Below are positions 9,510 to 18,230 of a stretch of 64,000 bases of DNA, in pieces (the stretch's first letter is position 1; every line of letters begins with the position of its first letter). The notes under the pieces are model-generated. The model was given only the letters and a program-made list of their open reading frames with translations, searched no databases and had not been told where the DNA came from. Origin of the DNA: Blastococcus sp. HT6-4. GTDB taxonomy: Bacteria; Actinomycetota; Actinomycetes; Mycobacteriales; Geodermatophilaceae. The stretch is from positions 2,294,001 through 2,358,000 of the forward strand of contig NZ_CP155551.1 of NCBI RefSeq assembly GCF_039679125.1, read 5' to 3'. The position numbers were made by a program, and so were the translations under genes.

Positions 9510-10505
9510 TCACTTCTCCTGGGGGTGATCATCACCGCTGTCGATAACGCCTGCGCCGAGGCCGGTCGACTGCCGCGTCGCGCGCAGCACGAGGTCCCGG
9601 AAGTAGATGTGGTCCGGGTCGTCGTCGAACACCGGGTGCCACCACATGGCCTCGACCAGCGGGCCGGCGTCGAAGGGGCACGGCAGGGCCCGGATGCCGA
9701 TGTTGAGCGGCAGCAGCTCGACCAGGCGGCGCTGCAGCAGCGCGATCCGCCCACTGCCCGCGATCAGGCCCGGCACGGTCAGGAAGTTCTCGGTGACCAC
9801 CTGCACCCGCGGCTCGATGCCGAGCATCCGCATCTGCCGGGCGGCCGGCGTGGAGGCGGTGGGGCCGTGGAACGTCACCACCCAGGGCATGGCCTCGAGA
9901 TCGGCGACGGTCAGACCCCGCTCGACCAGCGGGCTGTCGGCGGAGACGACGCACACCCACTCGTCCCGGTACAGGTCCTGGTGCGACAGATCGGTGAGGA
10001 AGCCGTGCGGCAGCACCAGCAGGTCGGTGCTCAGCAGCACCTGGTCGGCGCGGTCGACCACGGTGGGGGTGTTCGCCGACAGCCGCAGCCGGGTGTGCGG
10101 GGCCTCCTCGGCCAGCAGTTCGGCGATCGTGTCGCCCAGCACCGCGACCCCGTAGTCGCTGACCACCACCGAGAACTCGCGCCGGGACGATGCCGGGTCG
10201 AAGACCGGCTGGGCGGTGAAGACCCGCTCCACCCCGGTGAGGGCCATCCGCGCCAGGTCCTTGAGCTGCACCGCCAGCGGGGTCAGGCGGTACTCGTTGC
10301 CCGCCCGGCTGAGCAGCTCGTCGTCGAAGTGGCGGCGCAGCCGGGCCAGCGACGCCGACAGCGCCGGCTGGCTCAACCCCATCTGGGCCGCGGCTCTGGT
10401 GACGCTGCGCTGCTGGAGCAGCGCATCGAGCGACACCAGCAGGTTGAGGTCCAGGCTCGCCAGGTTCACCCGGCGCACTGTATCGACGCCGTTGATGCCT
10501 GTCAT
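9510..10505 (-). CDS. LysR-family transcriptional regulator (NodD-like)
   Basis: A protein of up to 331 residues with a LysR helix-turn-helix near the N-terminus (RSVTRAAAQMGLSQPALSASL and a RLRRHFDDEL extension) and a NodD/DntR-type effector domain. The ATG at 10505 gives the longest form; a GTG at 10469 (319 residues) would start at NLASLDLNLL, the usual family start, and would leave a small inverted repeat (10493-10507) outside the gene. It is divergent from the catabolic run starting at 10581 and probably controls it, and perhaps the importer behind it, in response to a pathway compound (inference). Confidence 0.88.
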   Translation of the reverse strand: MTGINGVDTVRRVNLASLDLNLLVSLDALLQQRSVTRAAAQMGLSQPALSASLARLRRHFDDELLSRAGNEYRLTPLAVQLKDLARMALTGVERVFTAQPVFDPASSRREFSVVVSDYGVAVLGDTIAELLAEEAPHTRLRLSANTPTVVDRADQVLLSTDLLVLPHGFLTDLSHQDLYRDEWVCVVSADSPLVERGLTVADLEAMPWVVTFHGPTASTPAARQMRMLGIEPRVQVVTENFLTVPGLIAGSGRIALLQRRLVELLPLNIGIRALPCPFDAGPLVEAMWWHPVFDDDPDHIYFRDLVLRATRQSTGLGAGVIDSGDDHPQEK

Positions 10506-10580
10506 CAGACATCTCGTCTTCCCGGGTGAGGGGTCGGTCCCGCAGCGTGATGCGCGTCGCAGTCCGAGGAGAGGACCCCC

Positions 10581-11573
10581 GTGCTCACGCCCGACCAGCT
10601 CGACCCGACCGACCCCGAGGGCGCCATCGCCGCTGCGGCGAAGCGCTGCTCGAACTGGGGACGCTGGGGCGCCGACGACGTGCTGGGCACGCTGAACTTC
10701 CTGACCGAGGACAAGCGCGTCGAGGGGGCCCGGCTGGTCCGCCGCGGGGTGAGCTTCTCGCTGTCCCAGCGCTTCGACATGGACGGCCCGCAGAAGGGCT
10801 GGCGGCGGCGCACCAACCCGGTGCACACCATGCTCGACACCGGTACCGACGCCGAACGCGGTCAGGGGTTCCCGCACGGCCTGGGCGGCGCCGACGACGT
10901 CATCGCCATGCCGCTGCAGTCCTCCACCCAGTGGGACGGGCTCGGCCACATCTTCGACCACGGCAACGCGTGGAACGGCCGGCGCGCCGGGAACGTCGTC
11001 ACCAGCGCCGGCGACGCGGTCACCGGCATCGAGACCGTCGCCTCGCTGATCACCGGCCGCGGCGTGCTCCTCGACGTCGGCCGCGCCCTCGGGACCGACG
11101 GCGAGCTGCCCGACGGCTTCGCCATCACCGCCGAGCACCTGCAGGCCACCATCGCCGCGCAGGGCGACAGCGCCCGCGTCGGCCGCGGCGACCTCCTGCT
11201 GGTGCGCACCGGTCAGCTCACCCGCGCCCGCCGCGACATCGCCGAGGGCCGCGGGTGGGGCGAGTACGCCGGCGGCCCGGCCCCCGGCCTGTCGTTCACC
11301 ACCGCCGACTGGCTGCACGGCACCGAGATCGCCGGCATCGCCACCGACACCTGGGGCTTCGAGGTGCGGCCCAACGAGTTCGAGGTCGCCTTCCAGCCGC
11401 TGCACCAGGTCGCCATCCCCCACATCGGCCTGTTCCTCGGCGAGATGTGGGACCTCGATGCACTGGCCGCCGACTGCGCCGACGACGGCGTCTGGGACTT
11501 CCTCCTCACCGCCGCGCCCCTGCCCGTGACCGGCGCCGTCGGCGCCCCGGTCAACCCCATCGCCGTCAAGTGA
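10581..11573 (+). CDS. Cyclase-family (kynurenine formamidase-like) metal hydrolase
   Basis: A 330-residue protein of the cyclase/KynB superfamily. The metal-site region reads QWDGLGHIFDHG, corresponding to the HxGTHxD-type motif, with a later AIPHIGLFLGEMWDLD segment. The GTG start follows a GAGGAGAGG ribosome site. It is the first gene of the forward catabolic run. Members hydrolyse amides, lactones or ring-cleavage products; the specific reaction is unknown. The position next to a monooxygenase and a dioxygenase argues for a role in aromatic-compound breakdown. Confidence 0.85.
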   Translation: MLTPDQLDPTDPEGAIAAAAKRCSNWGRWGADDVLGTLNFLTEDKRVEGARLVRRGVSFSLSQRFDMDGPQKGWRRRTNPVHTMLDTGTDAERGQGFPHGLGGADDVIAMPLQSSTQWDGLGHIFDHGNAWNGRRAGNVVTSAGDAVTGIETVASLITGRGVLLDVGRALGTDGELPDGFAITAEHLQATIAAQGDSARVGRGDLLLVRTGQLTRARRDIAEGRGWGEYAGGPAPGLSFTTADWLHGTEIAGIATDTWGFEVRPNEFEVAFQPLHQVAIPHIGLFLGEMWDLDALAADCADDGVWDFLLTAAPLPVTGAVGAPVNPIAVK

Positions 11574-11596
11574 CCACCGGACGAAGGAGTCCTGAC

Positions 11597-12727
11597 ATGC
11601 CCGCCGTCAACACCGTGCTCGTGGTCGGTGCCGGCCTCGCCGGCACCGCCACCGCCATCCGCCTGGCCGAGGCCGGTGTGGCCGTCGAGATCGCGGAGAT
11701 CAAGCCCGACGTCGCCGCCATCGGCTCAGGCATCACCCTGCAGGGCAATGCCCTGCGCGAGCTGCGCACCCTCGGCGTCTGGGAGCAGGTCCAGGAGAAG
11801 GGGTACGCCTTCGACACCACCGGGATCCGGGCGCCGGACCCCAACGGGACCGTGGTCGCCGAGATCGCCGACGCCAAGACGGGCGGCCCCGACCTGCCCG
11901 CGGTCATGGGCATGCCCCGCCCGGAGCTGGCCCGCATCCTCTGCGAGCGGGCCACCGGGGTCGGCGTGAAGCTGCGGTACGGCACGACGCACACCGAGCT
12001 GCGCCAGGACGCGGACGGCGTGGACGTCACCTTCGCCGACGGCTCCACCGGCCGCTACGACCTGGTCGTCGGCGCCGACGGCATCCGCTCCTGGACCCGC
12101 CGCGCGCTGGGCATCGACCTGGAGACGAAGTCGGTCGGCATGGGGATCTGGCGGGCGTTCGGCCCCCGGCCGGCGAGCGTCACCCGCACCGACCTCTACT
12201 ACGGCGGCCCGTCGTTCATCGCCGGCTACTGCCCGACCGGCGAGGACAGCCTCTACGCCTACATCGTCGAGCCCGCGCAGGACCGGTCGACGCTCACCCC
12301 GGACGAGCAGCTCGCCGTGATGAAGGAGCTGTCGCGGGCCTACCACGGCCCCTGGGACGAGATCCGCGAGACGCTGACCGACCCGGGCCGGGTCAACTAC
12401 ACCTGGTTCGGGACGCACATCCTGCCCGCGCCGTGGAACCGCGGTCGCGCGGTGCTGATCGGCGACGCCGCGCACACCTGCCCGCCCACGATCGCCCAGG
12501 GCGGCGCGCAGGCTCTGGAGGACGCCTTCGTCCTCACCGACCTGCTGCTCACCCGGGAGGCACTCGACCAGGACCTGTGGGACGCCTTACACGCCCGTCG
12601 CCTCGACCGGGCGACGGCCGTCGTCGACGCGTCGAACCAGCTGGCCCGGTGGCAGCTGGAGCACGTGCAGGGCGACGCCCCCGCCCTCTTCCGCTCGATC
12701 GCCCAGCTCACCAGCCGGCCCGCCTGA
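11597..12727 (+). CDS. FAD-dependent aromatic monooxygenase (PHBH fold)
   Basis: A 376-residue flavoprotein hydroxylase: FAD dinucleotide-binding GAGLAG near residue 11, the VVGADGIRSWTRR motif in the middle that contacts FAD and NAD(P)H, and the GDAAHTCPP motif near residue 290 that binds the FAD ribose. AAGGAG precedes the ATG. It is similar in length to salicylate or 3-hydroxybenzoate hydroxylases. It likely hydroxylates a phenolic ring to give the catechol-type substrate for the extradiol dioxygenase encoded next. The true substrate cannot be read from sequence. Confidence 0.88.
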   Translation: MPAVNTVLVVGAGLAGTATAIRLAEAGVAVEIAEIKPDVAAIGSGITLQGNALRELRTLGVWEQVQEKGYAFDTTGIRAPDPNGTVVAEIADAKTGGPDLPAVMGMPRPELARILCERATGVGVKLRYGTTHTELRQDADGVDVTFADGSTGRYDLVVGADGIRSWTRRALGIDLETKSVGMGIWRAFGPRPASVTRTDLYYGGPSFIAGYCPTGEDSLYAYIVEPAQDRSTLTPDEQLAVMKELSRAYHGPWDEIRETLTDPGRVNYTWFGTHILPAPWNRGRAVLIGDAAHTCPPTIAQGGAQALEDAFVLTDLLLTREALDQDLWDALHARRLDRATAVVDASNQLARWQLEHVQGDAPALFRSIAQLTSRPA

Positions 12728-12756
12728 CCCCTGCGACACCGACCGAGGACGCACCG

Positions 12757-13695
12757 ATGACCCAGCGCCTGATCACCCACCTGCGGCACGTCGACCTGGC
12801 CGTGCCCGACTTCGCCAAGCAGCTCGACTTCTACTCCGGCACCTGGGGTCTGAAGACCGAGCACACCGACTCCGGCCTGGCGTTCCTCGCCGCCGAGGGC
12901 TCGCCGGAGCAGTACATCGTCCGGCTGCGCGAGGCCACCGACAAGCGGATCGACCTGATCTCGTTCGGTGCCGCGAGCGCGGCCGACGTCGACACCCTCG
13001 CCGGGCAGCTCGCGGCCGACGGCGTCCGGCTGGTCACCGAGCCCGGCACCCTGCAGACCCCCGGCGGCGGCTACGGGTTCCGGTTCTTCGACAACGAGGG
13101 GCGCACGATCGAGGTGAGCTCGGACGTCGAGGTGCGGCAGCACCGGAAGATCGAGGAGGGCGAGTCCATCCCGGTCCGGCTGTCCCACGTCGTCATCAAC
13201 TCCGCCGACCCCGAGGGCGCCCTGGCCTTCTACGAGAAGCACCTCTCGTTCGCTCTCTCGGACACGCTCATGCACCCGCGGATGGGCAGCATGATGTGGT
13301 TCCTGCGGACCAACGCCTGGCACCACAGCATGGCCATCGCCCGGGGGCCGCACCCGTCGCTGCACCACGCCAGCTTCGAGATGCGCGGCATCGACGAGTA
13401 CATGCGCGGCACCGGCCGGCTGCTGCGCCAGGGCGTGGAGAAGATCTGGGGCCCGGGCCGGCACATGGCCGGCAACAACACCTTCAGCTACTTCCTCGAC
13501 CCGCACGGCAACACCGTCGAGTACACGACCGAGCTCGAGGTGCTGGACGAGGACACCTGGCACCCGAACGTCTACGACTTCAGCAACCCCGAGGTCTCCG
13601 ACCAGTGGGGCACCGCCAACGCGATGAACGAGTTCGTCGCCCAGCGGTCGTTCAACGACCCGGACAAGGGCCTGTTCGTGGCCCCTCCCGTCTGA
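12757..13695 (+). CDS. Extradiol ring-cleavage dioxygenase (type I, VOC fold)
   Basis: A 312-residue two-domain VOC protein like 2,3-dihydroxybiphenyl or catechol 2,3-dioxygenases. The expected Fe(II) ligands of the C-terminal domain are visible: His144 (SHVVIN), His204 (HHASFEM) and Glu255 (GNTVEYTTE). The conserved HxxYxxDPxGNxxEY-like block near residues 245-260 is also present. It should perform meta-cleavage of a catechol made by the upstream monooxygenase. The TGA overlaps the ATG of the next gene (TGATG), indicating coupling. Confidence 0.9.
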   Translation: MTQRLITHLRHVDLAVPDFAKQLDFYSGTWGLKTEHTDSGLAFLAAEGSPEQYIVRLREATDKRIDLISFGAASAADVDTLAGQLAADGVRLVTEPGTLQTPGGGYGFRFFDNEGRTIEVSSDVEVRQHRKIEEGESIPVRLSHVVINSADPEGALAFYEKHLSFALSDTLMHPRMGSMMWFLRTNAWHHSMAIARGPHPSLHHASFEMRGIDEYMRGTGRLLRQGVEKIWGPGRHMAGNNTFSYFLDPHGNTVEYTTELEVLDEDTWHPNVYDFSNPEVSDQWGTANAMNEFVAQRSFNDPDKGLFVAPPV

Positions 13696-14663
13696 TGCGG
13701 TTCGCCACCTGGGAGACCGAGGGCCGCGTGCAGGCCGGCGCAGTCGGGGTCGCGGGCCTGCACGCACTCCCCGGCGACCGCACGATCCTCGACCTCGTCC
13801 GCGCCGGGCTGCCCGCCGCGCTCGAGGCGGGTGCCGAGGCGCTGTCCGCCCCCGCCGTGCCGGTGGAGTCGGTGCGGCTGCTGCCGCCGCTGCAGGCACC
13901 CACCGTGCGCGACTTCGTCGCGTTCGAGGAGCACGTCGAGGGCGTGGTGAAGAGCGTCGGGGACGGCGCCGGCGTCGTGCCGGAGTGGTACGAGGCGCCC
14001 ACCTTCTACTTCACCAACCCCTACGCCCTGGTCGGCGCGCACGACGACGTCGCCGTCCCACCGGGGTCGCACCTGCTGGACTTCGAGCTCGAGGTCGCCG
14101 TCGTCGTCGGGAAGGACGGCGCCTCGCTCACCCCCGAGCAGGCCCGCGACCACGTCTTCGGCTACACCGTGTTCAACGACTGGTCGGCCCGCGACCTCCA
14201 GCGCCGGGAGATGAAGGTCAACCTCGGCCCGGCCAAGGGCAAGGACTCCGCCACCACCCTCGGCCCGTGGCTGGTCACCGCAGACGAGCTGGAGCCCTAC
14301 CGCGACCCCGACGGCTTCCTCGCCCTGGACATGCGCGTCTCGGTGAACGACGTCGAGATCGGCCAGGACCTGCTGTCGAACATGGGCTGGCCCTTCGAGG
14401 AGCTCATCTCCTACGCCTCCCGCGGCACCTGGCTCCGCGCCGGCGACGTGCTCGGCTCCGGCACCTGCGGCAACGGCGGCTGCCTGGCCGAGCTGTGGGG
14501 ACGCCGCGGCGAGCAGACCCCTCCCCCGCTGCAGCCCGGCGACGTCGTCGAGATGACCGTCGAGGGCATCGGCACCATCCGCAACCGCGTCGTCCCCGGG
14601 CTGGACCTCCCGCCCGTCGCCCCGGCCCGTCCCCGGCCACGGGTCCGGAAGCGCACCGCGTGA
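13695..14663 (+). CDS. Fumarylacetoacetate hydrolase-family protein
   Basis: A 322-residue FAH-superfamily enzyme. Metal-binding carboxylates lie in FELEVAVVVGKDG, and the conserved NDWSARDLQ, KGKDSATTLGPW and GSGTCGNGG segments follow in order. The family cleaves or hydrates 2-oxo acids from ring cleavage. It is coupled to the dioxygenase upstream and its stop overlaps the GTG of the SDR gene (GTGA). The C-terminal tail is proline- and arginine-rich and probably disordered. In this pathway it would process the meta-cleavage product or a later dienoate (inference). Confidence 0.88.
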   Translation: MRFATWETEGRVQAGAVGVAGLHALPGDRTILDLVRAGLPAALEAGAEALSAPAVPVESVRLLPPLQAPTVRDFVAFEEHVEGVVKSVGDGAGVVPEWYEAPTFYFTNPYALVGAHDDVAVPPGSHLLDFELEVAVVVGKDGASLTPEQARDHVFGYTVFNDWSARDLQRREMKVNLGPAKGKDSATTLGPWLVTADELEPYRDPDGFLALDMRVSVNDVEIGQDLLSNMGWPFEELISYASRGTWLRAGDVLGSGTCGNGGCLAELWGRRGEQTPPPLQPGDVVEMTVEGIGTIRNRVVPGLDLPPVAPARPRPRVRKRTA

Positions 14664-15418
14664 GCGGCCGGGTCGCGGGGAAGGTCGTCGTCGTCACCGG
14701 TGGCGGCCAGGGGCAGGGGGCGGCCGCGGCCCGGTTGCTGGCCGCCGAAGGCGCGACCGCCATAGCTCTCGACCTCGGGGAGGCGCCCATCGAGGCCCTC
14801 CCCGGGGTCGAGTACCACCGGCTCGACGTCACCGACGCGGGCGGCTGGGCGGCGCTCGCCGCCGACCTGCGGGAACGCTTCGGCCGCGTGCACGGGCTCG
14901 TCGCCAACGCTGGCGTCACCTTGCGGGCACGGCTGGCCGACGTCGACCCCGCCGACCTGGCGCGGGTGTCGGAGGTCAACGTGACCGGCACCCTGCTGGG
15001 CATCCAGGCCCTCACCCCGCTGATGCCCGCAGGCGGCTCGGTCGTCGTCGTCGGCTCCGCCGCCGCCCTGACCGGCCACTTCCCCGTCGCGTACACGGCG
15101 AGCAAGTGGGCGCTGCGCGGGCTGGCGAAGGCCGCCTGCCTGGAGCTCGGGCCGCGGGGCATCCGGGTCAACACCGTGCATCCCGGCTACATCGAGACAC
15201 CGATGACCGCCTCGGCGGCGCCGCCCTTCCGGGCGGCCAACGTCGCCGAGACGCCGCTCGGCCGGACCGGGACCGTCGGCGAGGTCGCCCCGCTGGTGCT
15301 CTTCCTCGTCAGCGACGAGGCCTCCTTCATCACCGGCGCGGAGATCCCCGTCGACGGCGGCATGACCGCGCACGGCGGCGTGAAGTCGATCAGCGACGCC
15401 GTCCGCACCGCTTCCTGA
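14660..15418 (+). CDS. Short-chain dehydrogenase/reductase
   Basis: A 252-residue classical SDR: TGGGQGQG nucleotide-binding motif near residue 13, NAG motif, VGSAAALTG catalytic serine segment, YTASK catalytic Tyr/Lys, and the HPGYIETPMT and ITGAEIPVDGG C-terminal segments. The GTG start overlaps the previous stop. It oxidises or reduces a hydroxyl/keto group of a pathway intermediate using NAD(P). The 3' end lies 22 bases before the alpha/beta-hydrolase gene. Confidence 0.88.
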   Translation: MSGRVAGKVVVVTGGGQGQGAAAARLLAAEGATAIALDLGEAPIEALPGVEYHRLDVTDAGGWAALAADLRERFGRVHGLVANAGVTLRARLADVDPADLARVSEVNVTGTLLGIQALTPLMPAGGSVVVVGSAAALTGHFPVAYTASKWALRGLAKAACLELGPRGIRVNTVHPGYIETPMTASAAPPFRAANVAETPLGRTGTVGEVAPLVLFLVSDEASFITGAEIPVDGGMTAHGGVKSISDAVRTAS

Positions 15419-15440
15419 GAACGACCCGAGAGGACCACCT

Positions 15441-16616
15441 GTGTTCGAGTACTTCCCCACCGGCCCCTACACCTGGAACCTCGGCGTCGTCGCGACGCTG
15501 AACTCCGGCGGGCTGATCGACGAGGTCGACCGCGCCTGCCGGCCGATCAAGGAGGCCGCGAACGCCGGCGAGGACGCCGGGACGCCGGACTTCCTGCGCG
15601 CCTGGCGGGCGCTGACCGACCAGCTGGTCGGCCAGGCCGAGGCGGCGGAGAAGGCCGGGCACGTCCGCACCGCGGGGCAGCTGTGGTTCCGGGCCAGCAA
15701 CTACCTCGCCCAGGCCGAGCGGATGCTCGCCCACTCCGACCCGAACCGGGTGCCCACCTACCGGCGGATGCTGGAGCTGGCGCAGAAGGCCTTCGACACC
15801 CACAGCCCGCGCGTCTCCCGCGTCGAGATCCCCTACGAGGGCACCACGCTGCCGGCCTACTTCAGCCAGGCGCCGGCCACCGACGACGGCCCCGCTCCGG
15901 TCGTCGTGCTGGTCAACGGGCTGGACTCCACCAAGGAGCACATGTACGCCTCCAACCACTGGGAGGAGCTCGCCGCCCGCGGCATCTCCTGCCTGATGCT
16001 CGACCAGCCCGGCACCGGTGAGGCGCTCCGGCTGCAGGGGCTGACCGCCCGCATCGACACCGAGGTCTGGGCCGGCGCTGCCGTCGACTGGCTGGAGACC
16101 CGCGACGACGTCGACGCCTCCCGGATCGGCATCGTCGGCTGGTCGCTGGGCGGCTACTACGCCCCCCGCGCCGCCGCGTTCGAGAAGCGGTTCGCGCTCT
16201 GCGTCGCCTGGGGCGCCAACCACGACTGGGGCGCGGTGCAGCGCCGCCGCAAGGAGCGCGAGGGCGAGCGTCCGGTCCCCCACTACTGGGAGCACGTCCT
16301 CTGGGTGTGGGGCCAGGAGGGCGACGAGAAGAACCTCGACGCGTTCCTCGACTTCGCCGACGCCGTGAACCTCGAGGGCGTCGTCGAGCAGATCACCGTC
16401 CCGTTCCTGATCGCGCACGGCGCCAACGACCGGCAGATCCCGCTGGAGATGGCGCACCGCTCCTACGACCAGGCGGTCAACTCGCCCAAGCGCGAGCTCC
16501 GGGTCTTCACCCCCGAGGAGGGCGCCACCGAGCACATCGGGCTGGACCACCTCTCCTACGTCAGCACGTTCATCGCCGACTGGGTGAGCGACACCTTCGC
16601 CGAGCTGAAGAGCTGA
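15441..16616 (+). CDS. Alpha/beta hydrolase with N-terminal helical cap (2,6-dihydroxypseudooxynicotine hydrolase-like)
   Basis: A 391-residue hydrolase with about 125 residues of helical N-terminal domain followed by the alpha/beta core. Ser235 lies in GWSLGG, with probable Asp330 (HGANDRQIP) and His370 (GLDHLSY) completing the triad; LVNGLDSTKEH supplies the oxyanion region. This is the layout of the actinobacterial C-C-bond hydrolases related to 2,6-dihydroxypseudooxynicotine hydrolase. The GTG start has GAGAGGA upstream. In context it probably splits a C-C bond of an acylated or ring-opened intermediate. The substrate is unknown. Confidence 0.83.
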   Translation: MFEYFPTGPYTWNLGVVATLNSGGLIDEVDRACRPIKEAANAGEDAGTPDFLRAWRALTDQLVGQAEAAEKAGHVRTAGQLWFRASNYLAQAERMLAHSDPNRVPTYRRMLELAQKAFDTHSPRVSRVEIPYEGTTLPAYFSQAPATDDGPAPVVVLVNGLDSTKEHMYASNHWEELAARGISCLMLDQPGTGEALRLQGLTARIDTEVWAGAAVDWLETRDDVDASRIGIVGWSLGGYYAPRAAAFEKRFALCVAWGANHDWGAVQRRRKEREGERPVPHYWEHVLWVWGQEGDEKNLDAFLDFADAVNLEGVVEQITVPFLIAHGANDRQIPLEMAHRSYDQAVNSPKRELRVFTPEEGATEHIGLDHLSYVSTFIADWVSDTFAELKS

Positions 16617-16621
16617 CCGCC

Positions 16622-17008
16622 GTGCCCATGCTGTTCGTGACGCTGCCGGTGCGAGACCTGCCGGCGTCGAGGGATTTCTACGAGGCTCTCGGCTTCAGCA
16701 TCAACCAGCACTCCTCCGACGAGCACACCACGGCGGTGGTCATCGACGACAACATCGTGGTGAAGCTGCTGACGCGGGACTCGTTCCCCGTTCCGCCGGG
16801 CGACCCCGCGGCCGGTCCGACGGTCGTCAACTGCCTGACCGTCGAGGGCCGGACGGAGGTCGACGACCTCGTCGGGAAGGCGCTCGCCTCGGGCGGGAAC
16901 CCACTCCCCGTCCGGGACGATGCGTCGACCTACTCCGGGTGCTTCGCCGATCCCGACGGTCACGTCTGGCAGGTCAGGTGGATGGACCAGCTGCACGTGG
17001 TCGACTGA
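16622..17008 (+). CDS. Small VOC-family protein
   Basis: A 128-residue single-domain VOC (glyoxalase/bleomycin-resistance fold) protein with the typical LPVRDLPASRDFYEALGF start and the FADPDGHVWQVRW end. The GTG at 16622 lies 5 bases after the hydrolase stop; an in-frame ATG at 16628 is an alternative. It is the last gene of the catabolic run and is followed by a terminator-like hairpin. It may be an isomerase, lyase or a binding protein; the sequence alone does not decide. Confidence 0.78.
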   Translation: MPMLFVTLPVRDLPASRDFYEALGFSINQHSSDEHTTAVVIDDNIVVKLLTRDSFPVPPGDPAAGPTVVNCLTVEGRTEVDDLVGKALASGGNPLPVRDDASTYSGCFADPDGHVWQVRWMDQLHVVD

Positions 17009-17022
17009 CCGGCTCGCTCGCA

Positions 17023-17063
17023 CCCCTCGATGGCAGCCGACCCGCGGTCGACCGCTCGAGGGG
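17023..17063. terminator. Nested hairpin after the catabolic operon
   Basis: CCCCTCGA (17023-17030) pairs with TCGAGGGG (17056-17063), and the enclosed GCGGTCGACCGC (17044-17055) forms an inner hairpin. It sits 15 bases after the VOC gene stop and in front of a convergent gene. It is probably a bidirectional terminator without a U-tract. Confidence 0.5.
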
Positions 17064-17219
17064 GCGGGTGCGTGGCCGGGGCTCGGCAGGACAACTCGAG
17101 CGCCGCCGGCGTCCGCCCGGTGGACTGCCCAGGAGGCGTCGCATCCAGCGGCGGTGCCGCCCTGCTCGCCCACCTGCACCGACGCCTCGACGACGGCGCG
17201 GGCGACGTGCGGCGTGGGG

Positions 17220-18050
17220 CTATCCGCGCTCGGGGCGGAAGGGGTTCCTGCCCGGCCGGAAGAGGGTCTCCTGCACGAAGCTCGCCGCCAGCGCGCCGGC
17301 CGGCGTGAAGATCGACCCGGTGTACCAACCACGTCCGGCGGCGACGGTGCGCGGGGTCATGTCCATGAGCACCCAGTCGTCGAGCCGGGCGTGGCGGTGG
17401 AACCAGACCGCGTGGTCGAGGCTCGGCCCCGGGCTGGCCTCGTCCTCGGGGAGCGCGGAGAGCCCGGTGCCGATGTCGGACAGGTAGGCCAGCACGCAGG
17501 CGTGCACGAGCGGGTCCTCGGGCAGCGGCACCGTCGCGCGCGCCCAGAACCGGGTGGGCCAGTGCCCCGACGGGAAGGGCTGTGGCGGACGCCGGCTCTC
17601 CATGGAGAACAGCCGGGGCATCTCGAGGTCCGCGGACTCGTCCGGCGGCTCGGCGCCGGGCGCCTCCTGCACCTGCAGGTCCGGGCCCGGGCCCGCGACG
17701 TGGAAGGAGGCGGACATGCTGAAGATGACCTCGCCGCCCTGGAGGGCGACCACGCGGCGGGCGGAGAACGAACCGCCGTCCCGGTCCCGGTCCACGCGGA
17801 AGACCGTGGGCCGCGCCGCGTCACCGCTGCGCAGGAAGTAGCCGTGCAGCGAGTGCGGCAGGCGGTCGGGGCCGACGGTCCGGCCCGCGGCGTGCAGGGC
17901 CTGGGCGGGGACCTGGCCCCCGTAGAGCGGGAACGGATCGGCGAACACCAGGGTGCTGCGGTAGAGATCGCGGTCGATCTCCTCGAGCGTCAGGACGTCG
18001 AGGACGGTCGGCTCTCGCCCTTCGTCGATGCCGGGAGCCGCGGTCTGCAC
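17220..18050 (-). CDS. TesB-like acyl-CoA thioesterase
   Basis: A 276-residue double-hotdog protein of the TesB/acyl-CoA thioesterase II family: LYGGQVPAQAL in the first half, LHGYFLRSGD, FSARRVVALQGG and, in the second half, SLDHAVWFHRHARLDDW. These match the family blocks that build the active site. The start is GTG. It hydrolyses acyl-CoAs in the cytoplasm. It stands alone on the minus strand, convergent to the catabolic run and divergent from the siderophore-interacting protein gene. A second, more distant TesB is encoded at 30096-31004. Confidence 0.87.
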   Translation of the reverse strand: MQTAAPGIDEGREPTVLDVLTLEEIDRDLYRSTLVFADPFPLYGGQVPAQALHAAGRTVGPDRLPHSLHGYFLRSGDAARPTVFRVDRDRDGGSFSARRVVALQGGEVIFSMSASFHVAGPGPDLQVQEAPGAEPPDESADLEMPRLFSMESRRPPQPFPSGHWPTRFWARATVPLPEDPLVHACVLAYLSDIGTGLSALPEDEASPGPSLDHAVWFHRHARLDDWVLMDMTPRTVAAGRGWYTGSIFTPAGALAASFVQETLFRPGRNPFRPERG

Positions 18051-18230
18051 CTCGGGAATCTAGCCCGCGCCGGTCGGGCAGCCGCGCCCCGGCCGGGCGT
18101 GGTCCCGAGACGTGCGAGCACTGGTGACGCACCTCTCACGTGATCACGCGGCGATCTCCCCGGATACTCGGCGCACACCCAGAGACGTCGAGACGGCGGT
18201 CGACGCGCACGACCGGAGAGCGGAGCACGG

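Noticed and set aside
18051-18230. Search for an IdeR/DmdR iron box before the siderophore-interacting gene
   Set aside because: No TTAGGTTAGG-like repeat is present.
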